Positions 20,771 through 33,700 of a DNA stretch of 64,000 nt are shown here, piece after piece. The DNA is from Hypericum androsaemum (Eukaryota > Streptophyta > Magnoliopsida > Malpighiales > Hypericaceae). The stretch is taken from NCBI GenBank assembly GCA_963995505.1, contig OZ023195.1, forward strand, positions 7,522,109 to 7,586,108, written 5' to 3'. The notes under the pieces were generated by a model. It had not been told where the DNA came from. It made no database searches and saw only the letters and a list, made by a program, of their open reading frames with translations. How positions within the stretch are numbered: position 1 is the first letter of the stretch; every line of letters starts with the position of its first letter. A program made the position numbers and the translations under genes.

Positions 20771-21930
20771 CCCATTTGTTGTTAGACTGGTTCCGGTTTG
20801 GTTCGGTTGATTTTGGACAAGAATGTCTCGCCTAGTTGGTCTCTTTCTCTAGCAACTTACTTTTTGTCTGGTTCAGGGTTTGAGTAAAGTCCTTGTGTTG
20901 TGTAGTAGTAGCCAGTTCTCTCTTTTAGTCCAGGAGCTGAAGAAGATTACAAGTTGCTGGGCGCTACTGTTTAGGTTTTCCTTTAATTACCAAATTTCTG
21001 CCGAAGTACTAGTAGCTGTTTTTGTGGCAAGTACTCACTTTTGTGAGATTTCTGTTGGGTGTGTGTAACTTGTTTGCAGATTCCATGAAGTTTGGTTAAT
21101 GGGAATATTGTCGTTAGTTTTTTTCGTTGATGCAGCCTTATTTCGTACATTGTGGTTATGGGTAGTTGTGATCAATTTATGATGATTAAATTATATTGGG
21201 TGGAAATGTTTTTGTCAATTAATTTTAATGGTTTTAATATTGAAAAATGAATTCGGTAAGATTTTTTTTGTAAAAGTATGTAATTATCCATTGAATCTCT
21301 TATGGGTTGGAATCATAATAAAAATTTCCGTATGGTTATCGTCTTGTTGTTCATGTGTAAGGCACTAATTGCGTGGTTAGCATTTTATTGACCGAAATTT
21401 GTTACATGTCTTTCCTATCAAAGATGGATAAAATTTGGGCATGCCTAGGATTGATGATCACGCAACGAGTGAACGTAAACCCTATGAACGGATTTTGCAA
21501 GTTTTTATAAATGACCCAACACCTAAAACCTGCGACTATCTCATAAGTAATTAAGTAATTCAATTTGTAAGCGAGATAGTTGTCTAATCTTAGTCATGAT
21601 GTCGTACGTGTTACTTGAGTTTCACATTTTTTAATAGTTGATGTGACTCGAATATAGATTAATTGATTTAGTTAAAGTCCGGATACTAAGTGGCATCATA
21701 AAAAATAACCTACATATCTCAATAATCCAGGAAAAAAATTATTTACTGGCTCTTAAAGCAAGTTTTCATTTAAAACGTTTTATCCATGATTACTCGTTAG
21801 TTGTTAGAATTTATGGCATTATGTAGAAAATATTCCAGTTTATTAACCTCCTCGCACAAAAGGCGAGATTCCGTTGATACGTAAAATCAGAGAAAATGTA
21901 TGATGAGCAACTAAAGATTAAAATATTGAG
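20771..21930 (+). other. CYP78A 3' UTR and AT-rich downstream region
   Basis: The first 300 bp or so read like a 3' UTR (T-rich, no open frame). The remainder to 21930 is AT-rich with nothing recognised. Confidence 0.5.
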
Positions 21931-22534
21931 AAAAGTCTATTTTAGTATGATATAGTATCGTAAAAAATTATTTTAGTATCTTTTGGTAAAAAACTCATCA
22001 ATCGAGTCAAACCACAGCCAATTAACATCAATTAGGTCTGCGGGCAACTGTTCGAATCTTGTTCGTCCTACCCGGACCTTGCCTGGACATCCCTTCTCTC
22101 CCCCATATCTATTTTAGTATGATATGGTATCGCAAAAAATTACTTCAGTACCCTTTGATAAAAAACCCATCAATCGAGTCAAACCACAGCCAATTAACAT
22201 CAATTAGGTCTGCGGGCAGCTGCTCGAATCTTGTTCGTCCTGCCCGGACCTTGCTTACTGATTAATTACAGCACCCATCAGAAGAAGAAGAAGAAAGGGG
22301 AAGGAGGAGAGAGAGAGAGAGAGAGAGGGAAGAGAGAAAGAGAAGAGAGAGGGGAAGGGGGAGAGAAGGGATATCCAGGCAAGGTCTGAGCAGGATGAGC
22401 ATGGTTTGGACAGCTGTCCGTGGACCTAGGTGATGTTAATCAGCTGTTGTTTGACTCGATTGATGAGTATTTTTACTACAGGGTACTAAAATAATTTTTT
22501 ACGATACTACAAGGTACTAAAATAAACTTTTTTT
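21931..22534. mobile_element. TIR/MITE-like element with duplicated arm and homopurine core
   Basis: The left arm starts AAAAGTCTATTTTAGTATG and contains CATCAATCGAGTCAAAC and a GTTCGTCC(T/G)(A/G)CCCGGACC block; it is inverted at 22370-22534. The left arm is present twice in tandem (from about 21938 and about 22109). Between the arms is a 91-bp all-purine run (22281-22371). The arms are distantly like those of 5409-5690 and 14337-15656. No clean target duplication could be assigned and there is no coding capacity. Confidence 0.7.
22281..22371 (+). repeat. Homopurine tract with (GA)n
   Basis: A 91-bp run of only A and G on the plus strand, including about ten GA dinucleotides; capable in principle of triplex (H-DNA) formation. 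Confidence 0.9.
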
Positions 22535-22559
22535 AAAAATATTTGGAGTTATTAATCGT

Positions 22560-23500
22560 CGTTACCGTTACTAATCTATTTATTGATCACTGAAACTCTA
22601 GCATGGCTCTCTCGCTCTCTCTGAAACCCTTCATTTGCATCCTCCCGATACCGGACAAGGTCCACCATTCCATCTTACCCCGAACGCCATGGAAGACTTG
22701 TCCCACACTACAGGCCACAACCTCTTCGACACCGATGGAGATGGAGGTTGGAGAAATAACCATATGAAATGAGATACCAAATGTAAAGACTCCTTCCTTC
22801 CGTGACATACTGGTGGAACCTGCGATGCCAACTACGAGACTCAAAGAGAAGGACGATTTGATAAAGGCTGACTTGGTTCAAATCACGTAAGCAGATGAAA
22901 CCCTTCATCCTCCTTAAGCCGTGGTCCACCCTACCGTGCTAGTGTAGTTGGCAGCCCAGTCATTGAACTGCTTAGTGGTGAAGGTGTTAGGGCTCTTTAT
23001 GATTTTCCAACAATAGAGAAGCGAGTTCAGGCCCTTTGGCAACAGTAGGGCCATATGGCCTTTATTGACCTTCTCAATGGACATTACTTGGCTCGGTTCG
23101 AGCTGGCGATGGACCATGATAGGGTATTGCTCGAAGGGCCATGATTCATCTTCGACCATTTGTAAATGGTTTGTTGATGGTCATTGACTTTCAATCCCAG
23201 AACTGACAAGATATCATCAACAATGGCTTGGACCCCATATCTCGAGGCTATCAATTTATTACAACGACGAGCAAGTCTTGATGGCAATATAGCACATCCT
23301 TGATTTGTCGGTTCGAGTGGATCATACAACTCTTTCCATATAATATGGCCGCTACGCTAAGATCTGCATTGAGGATGGTCCGCAATACCAGGAAGAGTAT
23401 GAAGAACTGTGCGCAAACTGTCTCTGATGTGGTTGCTATGTTCATTTAACAAAAGGCTGTCCTGAAATGCCTTCTACTGTAGTGGAAGCTGGGCCAAATG
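22560..23500 (+). pseudogene. L1-type LINE (LINE-A), 5' half: ORF1 remnant
   Basis: Plus-strand translation with frame jumps gives the plant LINE ORF1 (DUF4283-type) pattern. RVQALW, GHMAFIDLLNGHYLARFEL and DRVLLEGP occur at about 23013-23130, then ICIEDGPQYQEEYEELCANC with the start of a CCHC knuckle at about 23370-23420. Stops and frameshifts are frequent (for example TGA in place of the Trp of GPW). The coding sequence resumes exactly at 30782 after removal of the LTR element and one copy of the AAATG duplication, giving AGPN|ANVHH in frame. Confidence 0.8.
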
Positions 23501-25026
23501 TGATGTACGCAAAATTGTGAACAAATAAACGCACAAGCAAATAGTATAGTGAATAAGTAGGGTTTTGAACTGAGGGTTGAACACGAAATTAACGCAAGTA
23601 ATTATGTGAAGCGAGAGAATTAAAAGATTTTAAAGATTGCAGGTAAATAAACGAAATCGGAAACGCAAATAAAAGATGAGTTGTAAATCAATGGAGATAA
23701 ACGAGCACGATACCCTTATAGACTACCCATCTATGTCGAGACTATGGTTTTTATGAAGTTCTGACTAGTACCCGGAGTGTTCTAGTGCATCTCCCTAACA
23801 CTTCCGCTCATTAGGATGATAAAACTAAGCTAGGGTAATTTTCGATTACTCACCAACGCTTCCTCTCATCAATGAGACCGAGAACTACACTAAACTCAAT
23901 TATGAAGTTAACTCCTATCGGGTTATCCCCTAGTATCAAGATTCCTCATTAATACCTTAAGACATGTCAATTGACTCTTCCGTTGATTCTAATGCCTTCC
24001 GGTCTATTATTATCAACTAAAATCATAATCTAAGTGATCAAGTTAGATTAAGCACTAAGATCATCAATTGATAACTACTACGAAAGATAATCAAACTATA
24101 GCTAACATAGACGAGTAATCACATAATTAGGGCATCACACTCACAAGAGAACTACTCGCTAAGCATGTTAACAAAGCATAATAGATTAACGAAGAACATG
24201 ACATCAAATAACATAAAGGTAAAGATATAGAAAGCTTAGTCGTGATGATCAAGCTTTGCCAATCCTTTCCCCGTGCTAACTGCAATCGGCCCTTTATTAA
24301 GCTCTAAAGGCTATTCTCAATTCTCCAAGTAGTCACGTCTGCCTCCCGATTGTCTCCCTAAGGCTTATATATAGCCACGAATCTAATACAAAATTAGGAA
24401 AACCTAGAAGAGGTTAATTTAAATTAGAAGTTTAACTAACCAAACAATAATATATTTATGTTATTTGGCTCGTAACAGAGTCGAGTCTGGAAAGTCTCGG
24501 CTTCAGATAACTGACGGCCGCTAATGAACTTGCGGCCGCTAGTTGGGTCTTCAATAAATATTCTGGTCCCCTTACTAGCGGTCGCTAGTTCATTAGCGAT
24601 GGGGAGGCCTTCCAATTTCACTAGCGGCCGCTAGTTAGCTCCCTGTCGCTAGTTGGGCTGCATAGCTTTATCAAATCTTCATATTTTTCATTGTTGATCC
24701 TCTTCCGCTACGAATTTGGCTTTGACTATAAAAGACAAAATGTAGATCTCTCTTCAAGCTTTCCAACGGTATCTTATTCGTTATAATCCAATACTCAAGT
24801 AGAAAGTTATGGCTCTTGAAACATAGTCTCTCGAAATCACCTGTTCAATGGCCTTCATTGAGCTCCATTTCCTATCACAAAATATGACAATAGGTAGAAA
24901 TCCATTCCCGAACATAAATATACTAAAACGATCATAAGACATGACATGATATGATAAAAATAACTTAAATTATGACTAAACACGTACAAAACATATGACA
25001 AATCATGAGCATTTACACACTCATCA
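23501..25026 (-). repeat. 3' LTR of the Athila-like element
   Basis: On the plus strand it starts TGATGTACGC and ends CACTCATCA. Compared with its partner it carries many transitions and lacks the GAATAAATAGGAACC-containing segment present at 30193-30232. Confidence 0.92.
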
Positions 25027-25040
25027 CACCCCCACACTTA
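25027..25040 (-). other. Polypurine tract of the Athila-like element
   Basis: The minus strand reads TAAGTGTGGGGGTG immediately before the 3' LTR, the expected plus-strand primer site for second-strand synthesis. Confidence 0.7.
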
Positions 25041-26828
25041 TTTCCTTGCTTGTCCTCAAGTGAGGAGCATCAGACACACACCCAAACTTTCAAACTCTTA
25101 TTAAAAGACTACCTCATAACCAATTAGTTCACTTCCCTGAGCACAAGGAGTAAGAACGTGTTGACACCGCACCCTTAATGGTTTAACCCTTTTTTTGCCC
25201 TTAGTAGATTATACTAGAAGGTTAACTACTCAGAGGTTCAGAAATTTAAGCTCACATATATGAGTAGTCAACTACCTATCACTCGCATACACGTCCGGGA
25301 TCTCAAAGTTTCATACGTCTCACTCAGTGGTACCTCGATAAATATGGGGCTCATGATCAATGGGACTTTTCATTGGGTTGTAATGGGGTTAGAGTCAGGT
25401 GAGGATAAAATATGTGGGAAGTAGCTAAACCACCCGGCCGAGGAGCTCACACAAATATTCTAGCTCTCGTCTACTCTAAATACCTCACACTATATCTAAT
25501 ATGCACTCACCCCAAGATTACACCCAAATCCTATTGACCACTTAGCTCGAGCCGTGCCATTTATTCACTTTCCAAACTTTCCACACTCCCATCATTAAAC
25601 ATTTGTTCCATTTCCAACTTTCACATTCCCTTTTCATCACTTTTTCTCTTTTTTCTTCTTCTTTTCCTTCACTTCTCGCTTTTTTTCCTCCTTTCTTTTT
25701 TTTTCTTTTCACTTTTCACAACCTTCCTCAATCACATCCATTCATCAAATTACACATCAAAGGCAACTGGTCTCGGCTTCTTTGTCGGCCTCAATTCTAC
25801 CCATTACCCCCATTATTTATTCCCGAGCTATTCTATCAAATGAACCCTTACAATAATACCCCAAAGATTAAGACCTGATATATTCTCGGACCAAAGTGAT
25901 CAAATGTGGGTAAGATTGTGGATATAGGGCTTACATATAATATTTCAAGGAAAAAGGCTTAAGCTCAACGTGTGTAAACAAGGGATATACAGGGTTTTCA
26001 CCTCTAAGGCTCTAGGCTCAAAATCAAAGATGGCCCCCGTCCTCTCACTTACACCCACACCACCAAAATGATACCAAGTAATGGCATGAAACCCGATGAC
26101 CAGAGCAATGTAGGCACCTCATGCTATACGAAGACGGTTGTCTCCTCCTTCGGCTCTAAAATTGCACAAGGTCACTCATCAATGCTGCTAGTATAATCTA
26201 CCAAGTACAACCACTAACCTAAACAACCAAGGGTGTTGTTCCTACACGTCTCTACTCATCGTACTCAAACTTGATTCCTAACAAGGTATGGGATTTAACT
26301 GCTAACAAAAGTTCAAAATTTCAAGGGGGAGATTCATCATTTGCTTTAAATACACCACTTCAATCACAAACACACACAAACACAATCCAGATCTAGAGTC
26401 GATCACATATGCCAAACCAAAATAAAACTGCATGTTGACCCCCCCACACTTATTGAACACATTGTCCTCAATGTAGAGCCAAGATACCAACAACATCACA
26501 AACATGAATAGGAACAGCACGAGGCATAAAACAGACACATAACATAGAGGAACAGAGGAAAGGACTGGTAGTGCCCTGTCAATTGATAGGAGGCGGCGGG
26601 GAAGGTTGGTGGTGTTTCGCTCTAATCATCTTTTTGCACAACAAAGTTTGTGTATGGACTGACGAGCTCCGTTGAAATCTAGTTTGCTCTTATCTAAACC
26701 TCCTGCTGGGACCATTAAAACACTAAATTAAAATAACGTTACTGAAGCAAATACAAAAATAAAGAAAACTTAAATACTAAACGTGCTAATTTAGAGTCGT
26801 TAGCTTAATTTTGTTACTCCCTGTGGCA
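25041..26828 (-). other. Non-coding internal region of the Athila-like element
   Basis: No retroviral enzyme domains are detectable on either strand. It includes a 100-bp-class pyrimidine-rich stretch at about 25600-25735. Confidence 0.65.
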
Positions 26829-27268
26829 CTATGGTGGATGGAGGCGCTTATCGGTTACTTGAAACTCTATTTCATCTGGGCCTATGCGGAGAAGTAACTT
26901 GCCCTTATGAACATCCACAATTGCATGACAAGTGTTGAGGAATGGACGTCCCAGAATCAATGGGTAACTTTCATTGGTAGCATAGTCCAGCACCACAAAA
27001 TCTACATGTACGAGAGACTTGTCGACTTTGATTATCACATCCTCTACGATTCCAAAGGGGTTCTTCATAGTTTGATCAGCCAGCTGAAGCCTAAAAGTGT
27101 TGGTGTGACATCCCCTAATTTGAGTTTCCTAAAAGTAGCTAAAGGCATAAGATTAATATTGGCACCCAAATCGCATAAGTAATGTGGAAACTGAATACCA
27201 TTAATAGTGCAAGGAATAGTAAAACTCCCTGGATCTTTTAATTTTGGCGGTATGTCATTTTCTACCAA
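26829..27268 (-). pseudogene. Retroviral-type aspartic protease remnant
   Basis: Two overlapping minus-strand frames (27268-27065 and 27068-26829) together show the protease region of Athila-like elements: [14 protein letters not shown], then [13 protein letters not shown] at the catalytic site, then VDFVVLDY and PLILGRPFLNT. A frameshift near 27067 separates them. The catalytic triplet reads DLG, a variant common in this lineage. A further frame change separates it from the Gag frame. Confidence 0.8.
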
Positions 27269-28983
27269 AGGGTCGTCTTGCCATCATTCCGCCTCTTCTT
27301 TCTTGTGATGATTTCCTTCAGAAACTCTGCATATTGTGGCCTTTTATCTAACATCTCCAAGAAAAAGACATGGCGTTGAATTTCTTCTATTATCTCTATG
27401 AATTCAAGGGCCTTCTCATCGATCGTTGCTACTTTCTTGACTTGTTGAGGTGATGGTGGAGGAACATAAGAATCCTTTTTTGTACTGATATAGGCTGGTT
27501 GCTCCTTCTTCTTAGTAACTACCTCATCCTCTATGGCTGGCTTGATCAGTTCGGCATGCTCTTTTGGAGAGGACTTGTTCTCAAGTGGTGTCTTTCTCTG
27601 GAGTCTTTGCGGGAATGGAGGTGGAGGGACATAAGGTGGTGGAGGAATATATGGTTCATCATCCTTGTCCACACTCCTCACTGTAATGGCCATCATATGT
27701 CCTTGCGGGTTCGACTCGGTGTTGCTGGGTAGAGCACCTATTTCCCTTTGAGTGTTTGCTGCAGCCAAATTTCTGAGTTCGATCTCCATCTTCTTGAGTT
27801 GCGTGGCTTGCCCCTTTAGGTATGTCTCAAACTCTTGTTGACGTGCTTCACAATGATCCAGCCGCTGCACAGTTATACTTTATTGTTGGATGCACTGCTG
27901 GACTACCCCCACTAACTTATCGATCTTGTCACCCATTTCTTTGACTTGCTCGCCCAAATATGGTTTCTTGGAGTCTTGCTGGGCACTAGTGTTGTGTGCT
28001 TGCTGACTAAATCGAGAGAAATTTGGATGAGCATTAGCTTGTTGTGAGTAGCCCATTTCTGGTGGTGTTCTATCAGCAATGGCCTGGATCTCTTCCAACA
28101 TTGGACAGTCAGTTGTGGGATGTGGCCCTTTGCAAAGCTGACAAGTATCTTGCACCACAGCTGCTTGTTCCTTGTCCTTGGTCAACTTGTCAAGTCTTTT
28201 GGTAAGTGCTTTTATTTGAGCTTCGAGCTTCATATTGGCATTTACTTTGAGTACTCCTCGGGCTGCTTCCTTACGTGGTTGCCTAGCACATTCTTTTGGC
28301 CACATACCATTGACTTCAGCCATTTCCTCCATTAAGCGAGCAGCCTCATCAACAGTCTTCCTCAAGAACACCCCTTGAGAGGAGGCATCAATATGGTCAC
28401 GGGATGGGCCATCTAACCCATTGTAGAAGATTTTTATGAGGTTGTCTTGAGTTATACCATGTTGAGGGAAGGCACTTTAGAGATCCGTGAACCATTCCCA
28501 GGCTTCATAGATGCTCTCCCCATCTCCTTGGATGAACGTGTTGATTTCTTGTAAGAGTTTGGCTGACTTGGCCATATAAAAGAACTTCCGGAGGAAAGCA
28601 TGGGCCAGATCATTCCAACTCTGAATCGTCTCTCCTTTCAACTTGTTGTACCAAACACGAGCTCTATCTTTCAAAGAAAAGTGAAAGAGGCGCAGCTTCA
28701 AGACGTCATCATCGACATTTTGGAATTTCATGATGTTGCAAATATCTTCAAATCGAGATAGATGGTCTTGAGGATCTTCGCTTGGTAAGCCGCCAAATTG
28801 GACCGAGTTTTGCAGTAGTCCGACAATCGCTGCTGGAATCTGGAAAGAGTGGGGACCTACAGGTGGTTGTTGTAGACCATTAGGGTTCCCATTCCATGTA
28901 GGAACAGATGATTCCAACAGCGTCCTTCTTCGCGGAGCGTCCCCTACAGCTTGGAGCGCTCCGTCTTCCAGATTTTGTGCCAT
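27262..28983 (-). pseudogene. Gag of the Athila-like element, two in-frame stops
   Basis: A single minus-strand frame from the ATG at 28983 to 27262 (about 573 codons) is interrupted only by TAA at 28477-28479 and at 27880-27882. The first third has the Retrotrans_gag pattern (DPQDHLSRFEDICN, LKLRLFHFSLKDRARVWY, SWNDLAHAFLRKFF). A short zinc-knuckle-like CQLCKGPHPTTDC follows near 28130. The C-terminal third is charged and Pro-rich. In an element that replicates it would form the nucleocapsid core; here the stops make full-length product unlikely without readthrough. Confidence 0.82.
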
Positions 28984-29189
28984 TGCTCTCGCTTGGTCCC
29001 TCTTTTCACGCCTAATTACCTTTCGAGTACTCCGATGTCAACCTCAAGCACAGTGTTTGTGTCAAGGTCTAGTCCTTCACTCCAAGTTTTTGGCATGCAC
29101 TAGAGAATTCTGAAAAAGAAATCACTCAAAATCAGCAAGTTTGCCATACAAAACCAATTGCTATTGAGTTTATGTCCTAAAATCTCAGT

Positions 29190-29207
29190 TCCCCGGCAAC
29201 GGCGCCA
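29190..29207 (-). other. Primer-binding site complementary to tRNA-Asp
   Basis: The plus strand reads TCCCCGGCAACGGCGCCA, the tRNA-Asp 3' end, three bases inside the 5' LTR. An identical site is at 63-80 and a degenerate one lies next to 45247. Confidence 0.88.
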
Positions 29208-29210
29208 ATT

Positions 29211-30776
29211 TGATGTACTTAAAATTGCGAACAAATAAACGCACAAGCAAATAGTATAGTGAATAAGTAGGGTTTCGAACTGAGGGTTGAACACGAAATC
29301 AACGCAAGTAATTATGTGAAGCGAGAGAATTAAAAGATTTTAAAGATTGCAGGTAAATAAACAAAATCAGAAACGCAAATAAAAGATGAGTTGTAAATCA
29401 ATGAAGATAAACGAGCATGATACCCTTATAGACTACCCATCTATGTCGAGACTATAGTTTTTATGAAGTTCTAAATAGTACCCGGAGTGTTCTAGTACAT
29501 CTCCCTAACGCTTCCGCTCATTAGGATGATAAAACTAAGCTAGGGTAATTCTCAATTACTCACCAACGCTTCTGCTCATCAATGAGACCGAGAACTAAAC
29601 TAAACTCAATTATGAAGTTAACTCCTATCGGGTTATCCCTTAGTATTAAGATTCCTCATTAATACCTTAAGACATGTCAATTGACTCTTCCGTTGATTCT
29701 AATGCCTTCCGGTCTATTATTATCAACTAAAATCATAATCTAAGTGATCAAGTTAGATTAAGCACTAAGATCATCAATTAACAACTACTACGAAAGATAA
29801 TCAAACCATAACTAACATAGACGAGTAATCACATAATTAGGGCATCGCACTCAAAAGAGAACTACTCGCTAAGCATGTTAACAAAGCACAATAGATTAAC
29901 GAAGAACATGACAACAATTAACATAAAGGTAAAGATATAGAAAGCTTAGTCGTGATGATCAAGCTTTGCCAATTCTCTCCTCGTGCTAACTGCAATCGCC
30001 CCTTTATTAAGCTCTAAAGGCTGTTCTCAATTCTCCAAGTAGTCACGTCTGCCTTCCGATTGTCTCCCTAAGGCTTATATATAGCCACGAATCTAATACA
30101 AAATTAGGAAAATCTAGAGGAGGTTAATCTAAATTGGAAGTTTAACTAGCCAAATAATAATATATTTATGTTATTTGGCTCGTAACAGAGTCGAATAAAT
30201 AGGAACCGAATCAAATTCCTAGCAAATTAGGAAGTCTGGAAAGTCTCAGCTTCGGACATCTGGCGGCCGCTAATGAACTTGCGGCCGCTAGTTGGGTCTT
30301 CAATAAATATTTCCGGTCCCCTTACTAGCGGTCGCTAGTTCATTAGCGATGGGGAGGCCTTCCAATTTCATTGGCGGCCGCTAGTTAACTCCCCGTCGCT
30401 AGTTGGGCTGCACAGCTTCATTAAATCTTCGTATTTTTTATTTTTGATCATCTTCCGCTATGAATTTTGCTTCGACTATAAAAGACGAAATGTAGATATC
30501 TCTTCAAGCTTTCCAACGGTATCTTATTCGTTATAATACAATGCTCGAGTAGAAAGTTATGGCTCTTGCAACATCATCCCTCGAAATTGCCTGTTCAATG
30601 GCCTTCATTGAGCTCCATTTCCTATCACAAAATATGACAATAGGTAGAAATCCATTCTCGAACATAAATATACTAAAACGATCATAAGACATGACATGAC
30701 ATGATAAAAATAATTTAAATTATGACTAAACACGTAAGAAACATATGACAAATCATGAGCGTTTACACACTCATCA
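29211..30776 (-). repeat. 5' LTR of the Athila-like element
   Basis: It starts TGATGTACTT and ends CACTCATCA on the plus strand. The part 29211-30404 (with 83 bp of adjacent internal sequence) is identical to 1-1277. A minus-strand TATA-like TATATATAG complement is at about 30077. A cluster of GCGGCCGCTA motifs lies at 30261-30404. Confidence 0.92.
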
Positions 30777-33700
30777 AAATGCAAATGTTCATCATGCTGC
30801 GGTCGCTGTTAGGGAGGAATCACAGGTTGATCGTAGCCTGACAGTCGCGACTCCTCCGACTGATTCTAATATCGGACCTAGGATGACGGTCACATGTCAT
30901 CAGCGGCGACCACAGCAGGCAAGGCTGAGTTTAACCAAGACCATCAATGCATCAAATAGATTTGGCTTGCTAGCTGAATCAGTGCTAGCAGAGAGTTCAA
31001 TTTTGGCTATAAAAAATAATTCGGCTCGGGCCACTGCTAATCCCCTACCTGATTCCGTAATTTAGCTAGCAAAAAGGGTAAAGTTGTTACTGATTTTTCT
31101 ATTTTGGTAGGTGCTACCATGATCCCAAAATTCCTGAACGTCCAGCTAATTGGGAAGCCAAAGATGACAGCTCGTGAACCCATGCAATCCAGAATGCCTT
31201 CTGGGTCATTATCACATTCATGTCAGCAGGCGAAGTAGGGGTCTGCACGTGGTCCTAATAAGTCTATTAGTAAGCCCACCATTCCTTCAGGCCCATCATC
31301 ATTGAATGCTCAAACCGGCCCACCTCCTACCAACAGAGTACCCAAACAGAAGACAGATCACCCAACCTTGACACTCGAAATAACAGCAGAATGACAAGTG
31401 CAATATACCTTCTCCCAACTTTCAAACCCACTTTATACAGAGTCCCAGCCTCCGAGGGAGAATGTTCGCTCTACCCGTCCTTGTCTCTGGGTCTACGATG
31501 GCTCCCAGCTTGATCCTTCCTATTTGCGAGGGAATGGCAACACATCAATTACTAATACTGCCCAAATTCAGACTATTATAAGTTGAATGAAGGCTAGGGC
31601 TTGGGAGAAGTCTAGTTCAATATCGAGCCTAACACCAATAAAGACAGGACTGCCAACAAATAAATCCTCTAGAGCCAGAGCGGCTAAGCCAAGGTTATTG
31701 GTACCGCATCTCGAGCGAAGAAAAATACAAGTGTCTTAGAAAAGGTCAGCTAGCCGGGTTATGGCATGGATGACGATCTGAAGGGGGTGGGGGCTGATGA
31801 AATGCGGAGCATGCCATCACTGGAGGGACATGCTCTTGACTTCGTGGAGTCGCACAGTTCACAGTAGGTTGTACATCATATAGTTTTTCTTACTCGATTG
31901 TGTGTGGTGCATGCTTTATGCGCAAGGATTGCAAGGATAGTCAGCTGCTACCACAAATGGATGAGGTAATGGTGGAGATGGGTTTGATCCGATAGGACCC
32001 ATAATGAAATTATTTGTATCTCAGCCTTTGTATATTTTTTTCTTGCATTTCCTTTGAATGTCGAGCAATAAATTCATGTCTTGGAACTGCCAAAGAGTTG
32101 GAAGTTCTAGTTTTCTCTCAGTTATTAAGTCATTTTTGCATAATTATAAACTAATTTTGTTCGCTTTATTGGAGTTACAGGTATCTGGGATTAATACTGA
32201 TAGAGTTTGCAGGCAATTGGACTTTTCCTGACATTGTTAGGGTTGAGGCAAACAGAAGGAGTGGTGGCATGTGGTTGCTCTTCCAAGGATCAGTTGTTCA
32301 GCTCAATATTTTATTTAGCATGAATTTTTTATTCACTCTGACGTGTTTCCTGACCAACGTACTTTTTCGCTTACAAAGGTTTATCTAGCCCTCGTCCAAT
32401 AGAAAGTAGGCATCTCCGGGATCAACTTTCTGCTATTGGGCTTCTGGGTCTTGGGTGGTGATTTCAATGACATAGCATCCCTTTCCGAGAGTAGAGGGGG
32501 CTAAGGTACCTTGTATAGGAAAAATAAGACTTTTGTAGAACATATTGATGCACTTGATCTTATTGATGCAGGTTACACAAGCTCATAGTTCACATGGGTA
32601 CGAGGTCGGGATCTAGCTACCAGAGTTTCCAAAAGGCTAGACAGGGTACTCTGTAACAATATCTGGTGGGTCGAATGGTCGGAGGCTGCGGTTCATCACT
32701 CGGCAAGGCATGGATATGCCCAACTTACATGCACATCTGGAAACGGGTCAATGGGATCGGCCTTTTCAGTTCGAAGCTGCATGGTTTTTGCATCAGGATT
32801 TCCCACAGTTTATATCTTCTCAATGGCTGTGTCGTGTGCCCACCAGTGCTGCTTTGGATTTTCTTACTCCAGCTCTCACAAAGTGGAATCAAGAGGTCTT
32901 TGGGAATATTCTGAGATGTAAAGCTCGCTGTTTAGCCCGCCTAAACAGGGTACAACATATTCTGGAGACTAGTCCGTCTACAAAGCTGATTAAGAAGAAG
33001 GGTAAATTACATTGAAAACTTGATATAATATTGGAAACAAGAGTCAATGCTTTGGTTTCAGAAGTTCAAAGAGGATGGGGACTGTAACACAAGATTTTTC
33101 CATGCTTCAACAGTTATCAGAAGGCAGAGTGATAGAGTCTGGAGTCTTATTGGTCCCACGGGAGAGATGGTCTGGGAATAATCTATTTTATGTTCGATAG
33201 CAGTGGCTCATTTTAGCATGTAATATTCAGAGGAGGATCACTGTAGGGAGGCCTTTCCTTTCTAGAATGGCTTTCCAGATGAGCAAGTGGCCCGACTTTG
33301 TGATCCTTTTATTGTAGGGGACTTCCAGGAGAGTATTTTTCAGATGGTCCCTTATAAGATCCCGGGGAGGATGGTTATCATGCACTGTTCTTTAAGCAGT
33401 TTTAGAGTATAGTAGGGGAGTCTATTTGCTTGCAGGTGCACAAATTCTTTTGATCGGTTGTGCTTTTGCCTTAGTTGAACACGACTCTCATTACTTTAAT
33501 CCCAAAGATCTCGAGTCCAAAGACCTTTTTCCAGTTCTGACCTATTAGCCTCTGTGGTGTACTATATAAGGTCATCATACAGACTCTAGTCAATTGGCCC
33601 GTTCCATTCTAGCTTTATTCAAGAAAGATTTATGTCTGATAATATTATGATACTAAGGGAGATTGTGCACTCAATATCCCGCCGCAAGGGACAAGTTAGC

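Larger units (their letters stand above)
23501..30776 (-). mobile_element. Athila-like Ty3/Gypsy LTR retrotransposon lacking RT, RNase H and integrase
   Basis: Complete by structure: LTRs 23501-25026 (1526 bp) and 29211-30776 (1566 bp) with TG...CA ends, a 5-bp duplication AAATG (23496-23500 and 30777-30781), a tRNA-Asp primer site and a polypurine tract. It reads on the minus strand. The internal region encodes a Gag-like frame with stops and an aspartic protease. It then runs as non-coding DNA for about 1.8 kb to the polypurine tract, with no RT, RNase H or integrase. The element is therefore non-autonomous. The LTRs differ by roughly 4-5% in the first 300 bp that I compared, plus a 39-40 bp deletion in the left LTR near 24484. 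It is inserted in LINE-A. Confidence 0.92.

Noticed and set aside
22587..23445. Minus-strand frames over LINE-A ORF1
   Set aside because: The plus strand carries the recognisable LINE ORF1 pattern; these are shadows.
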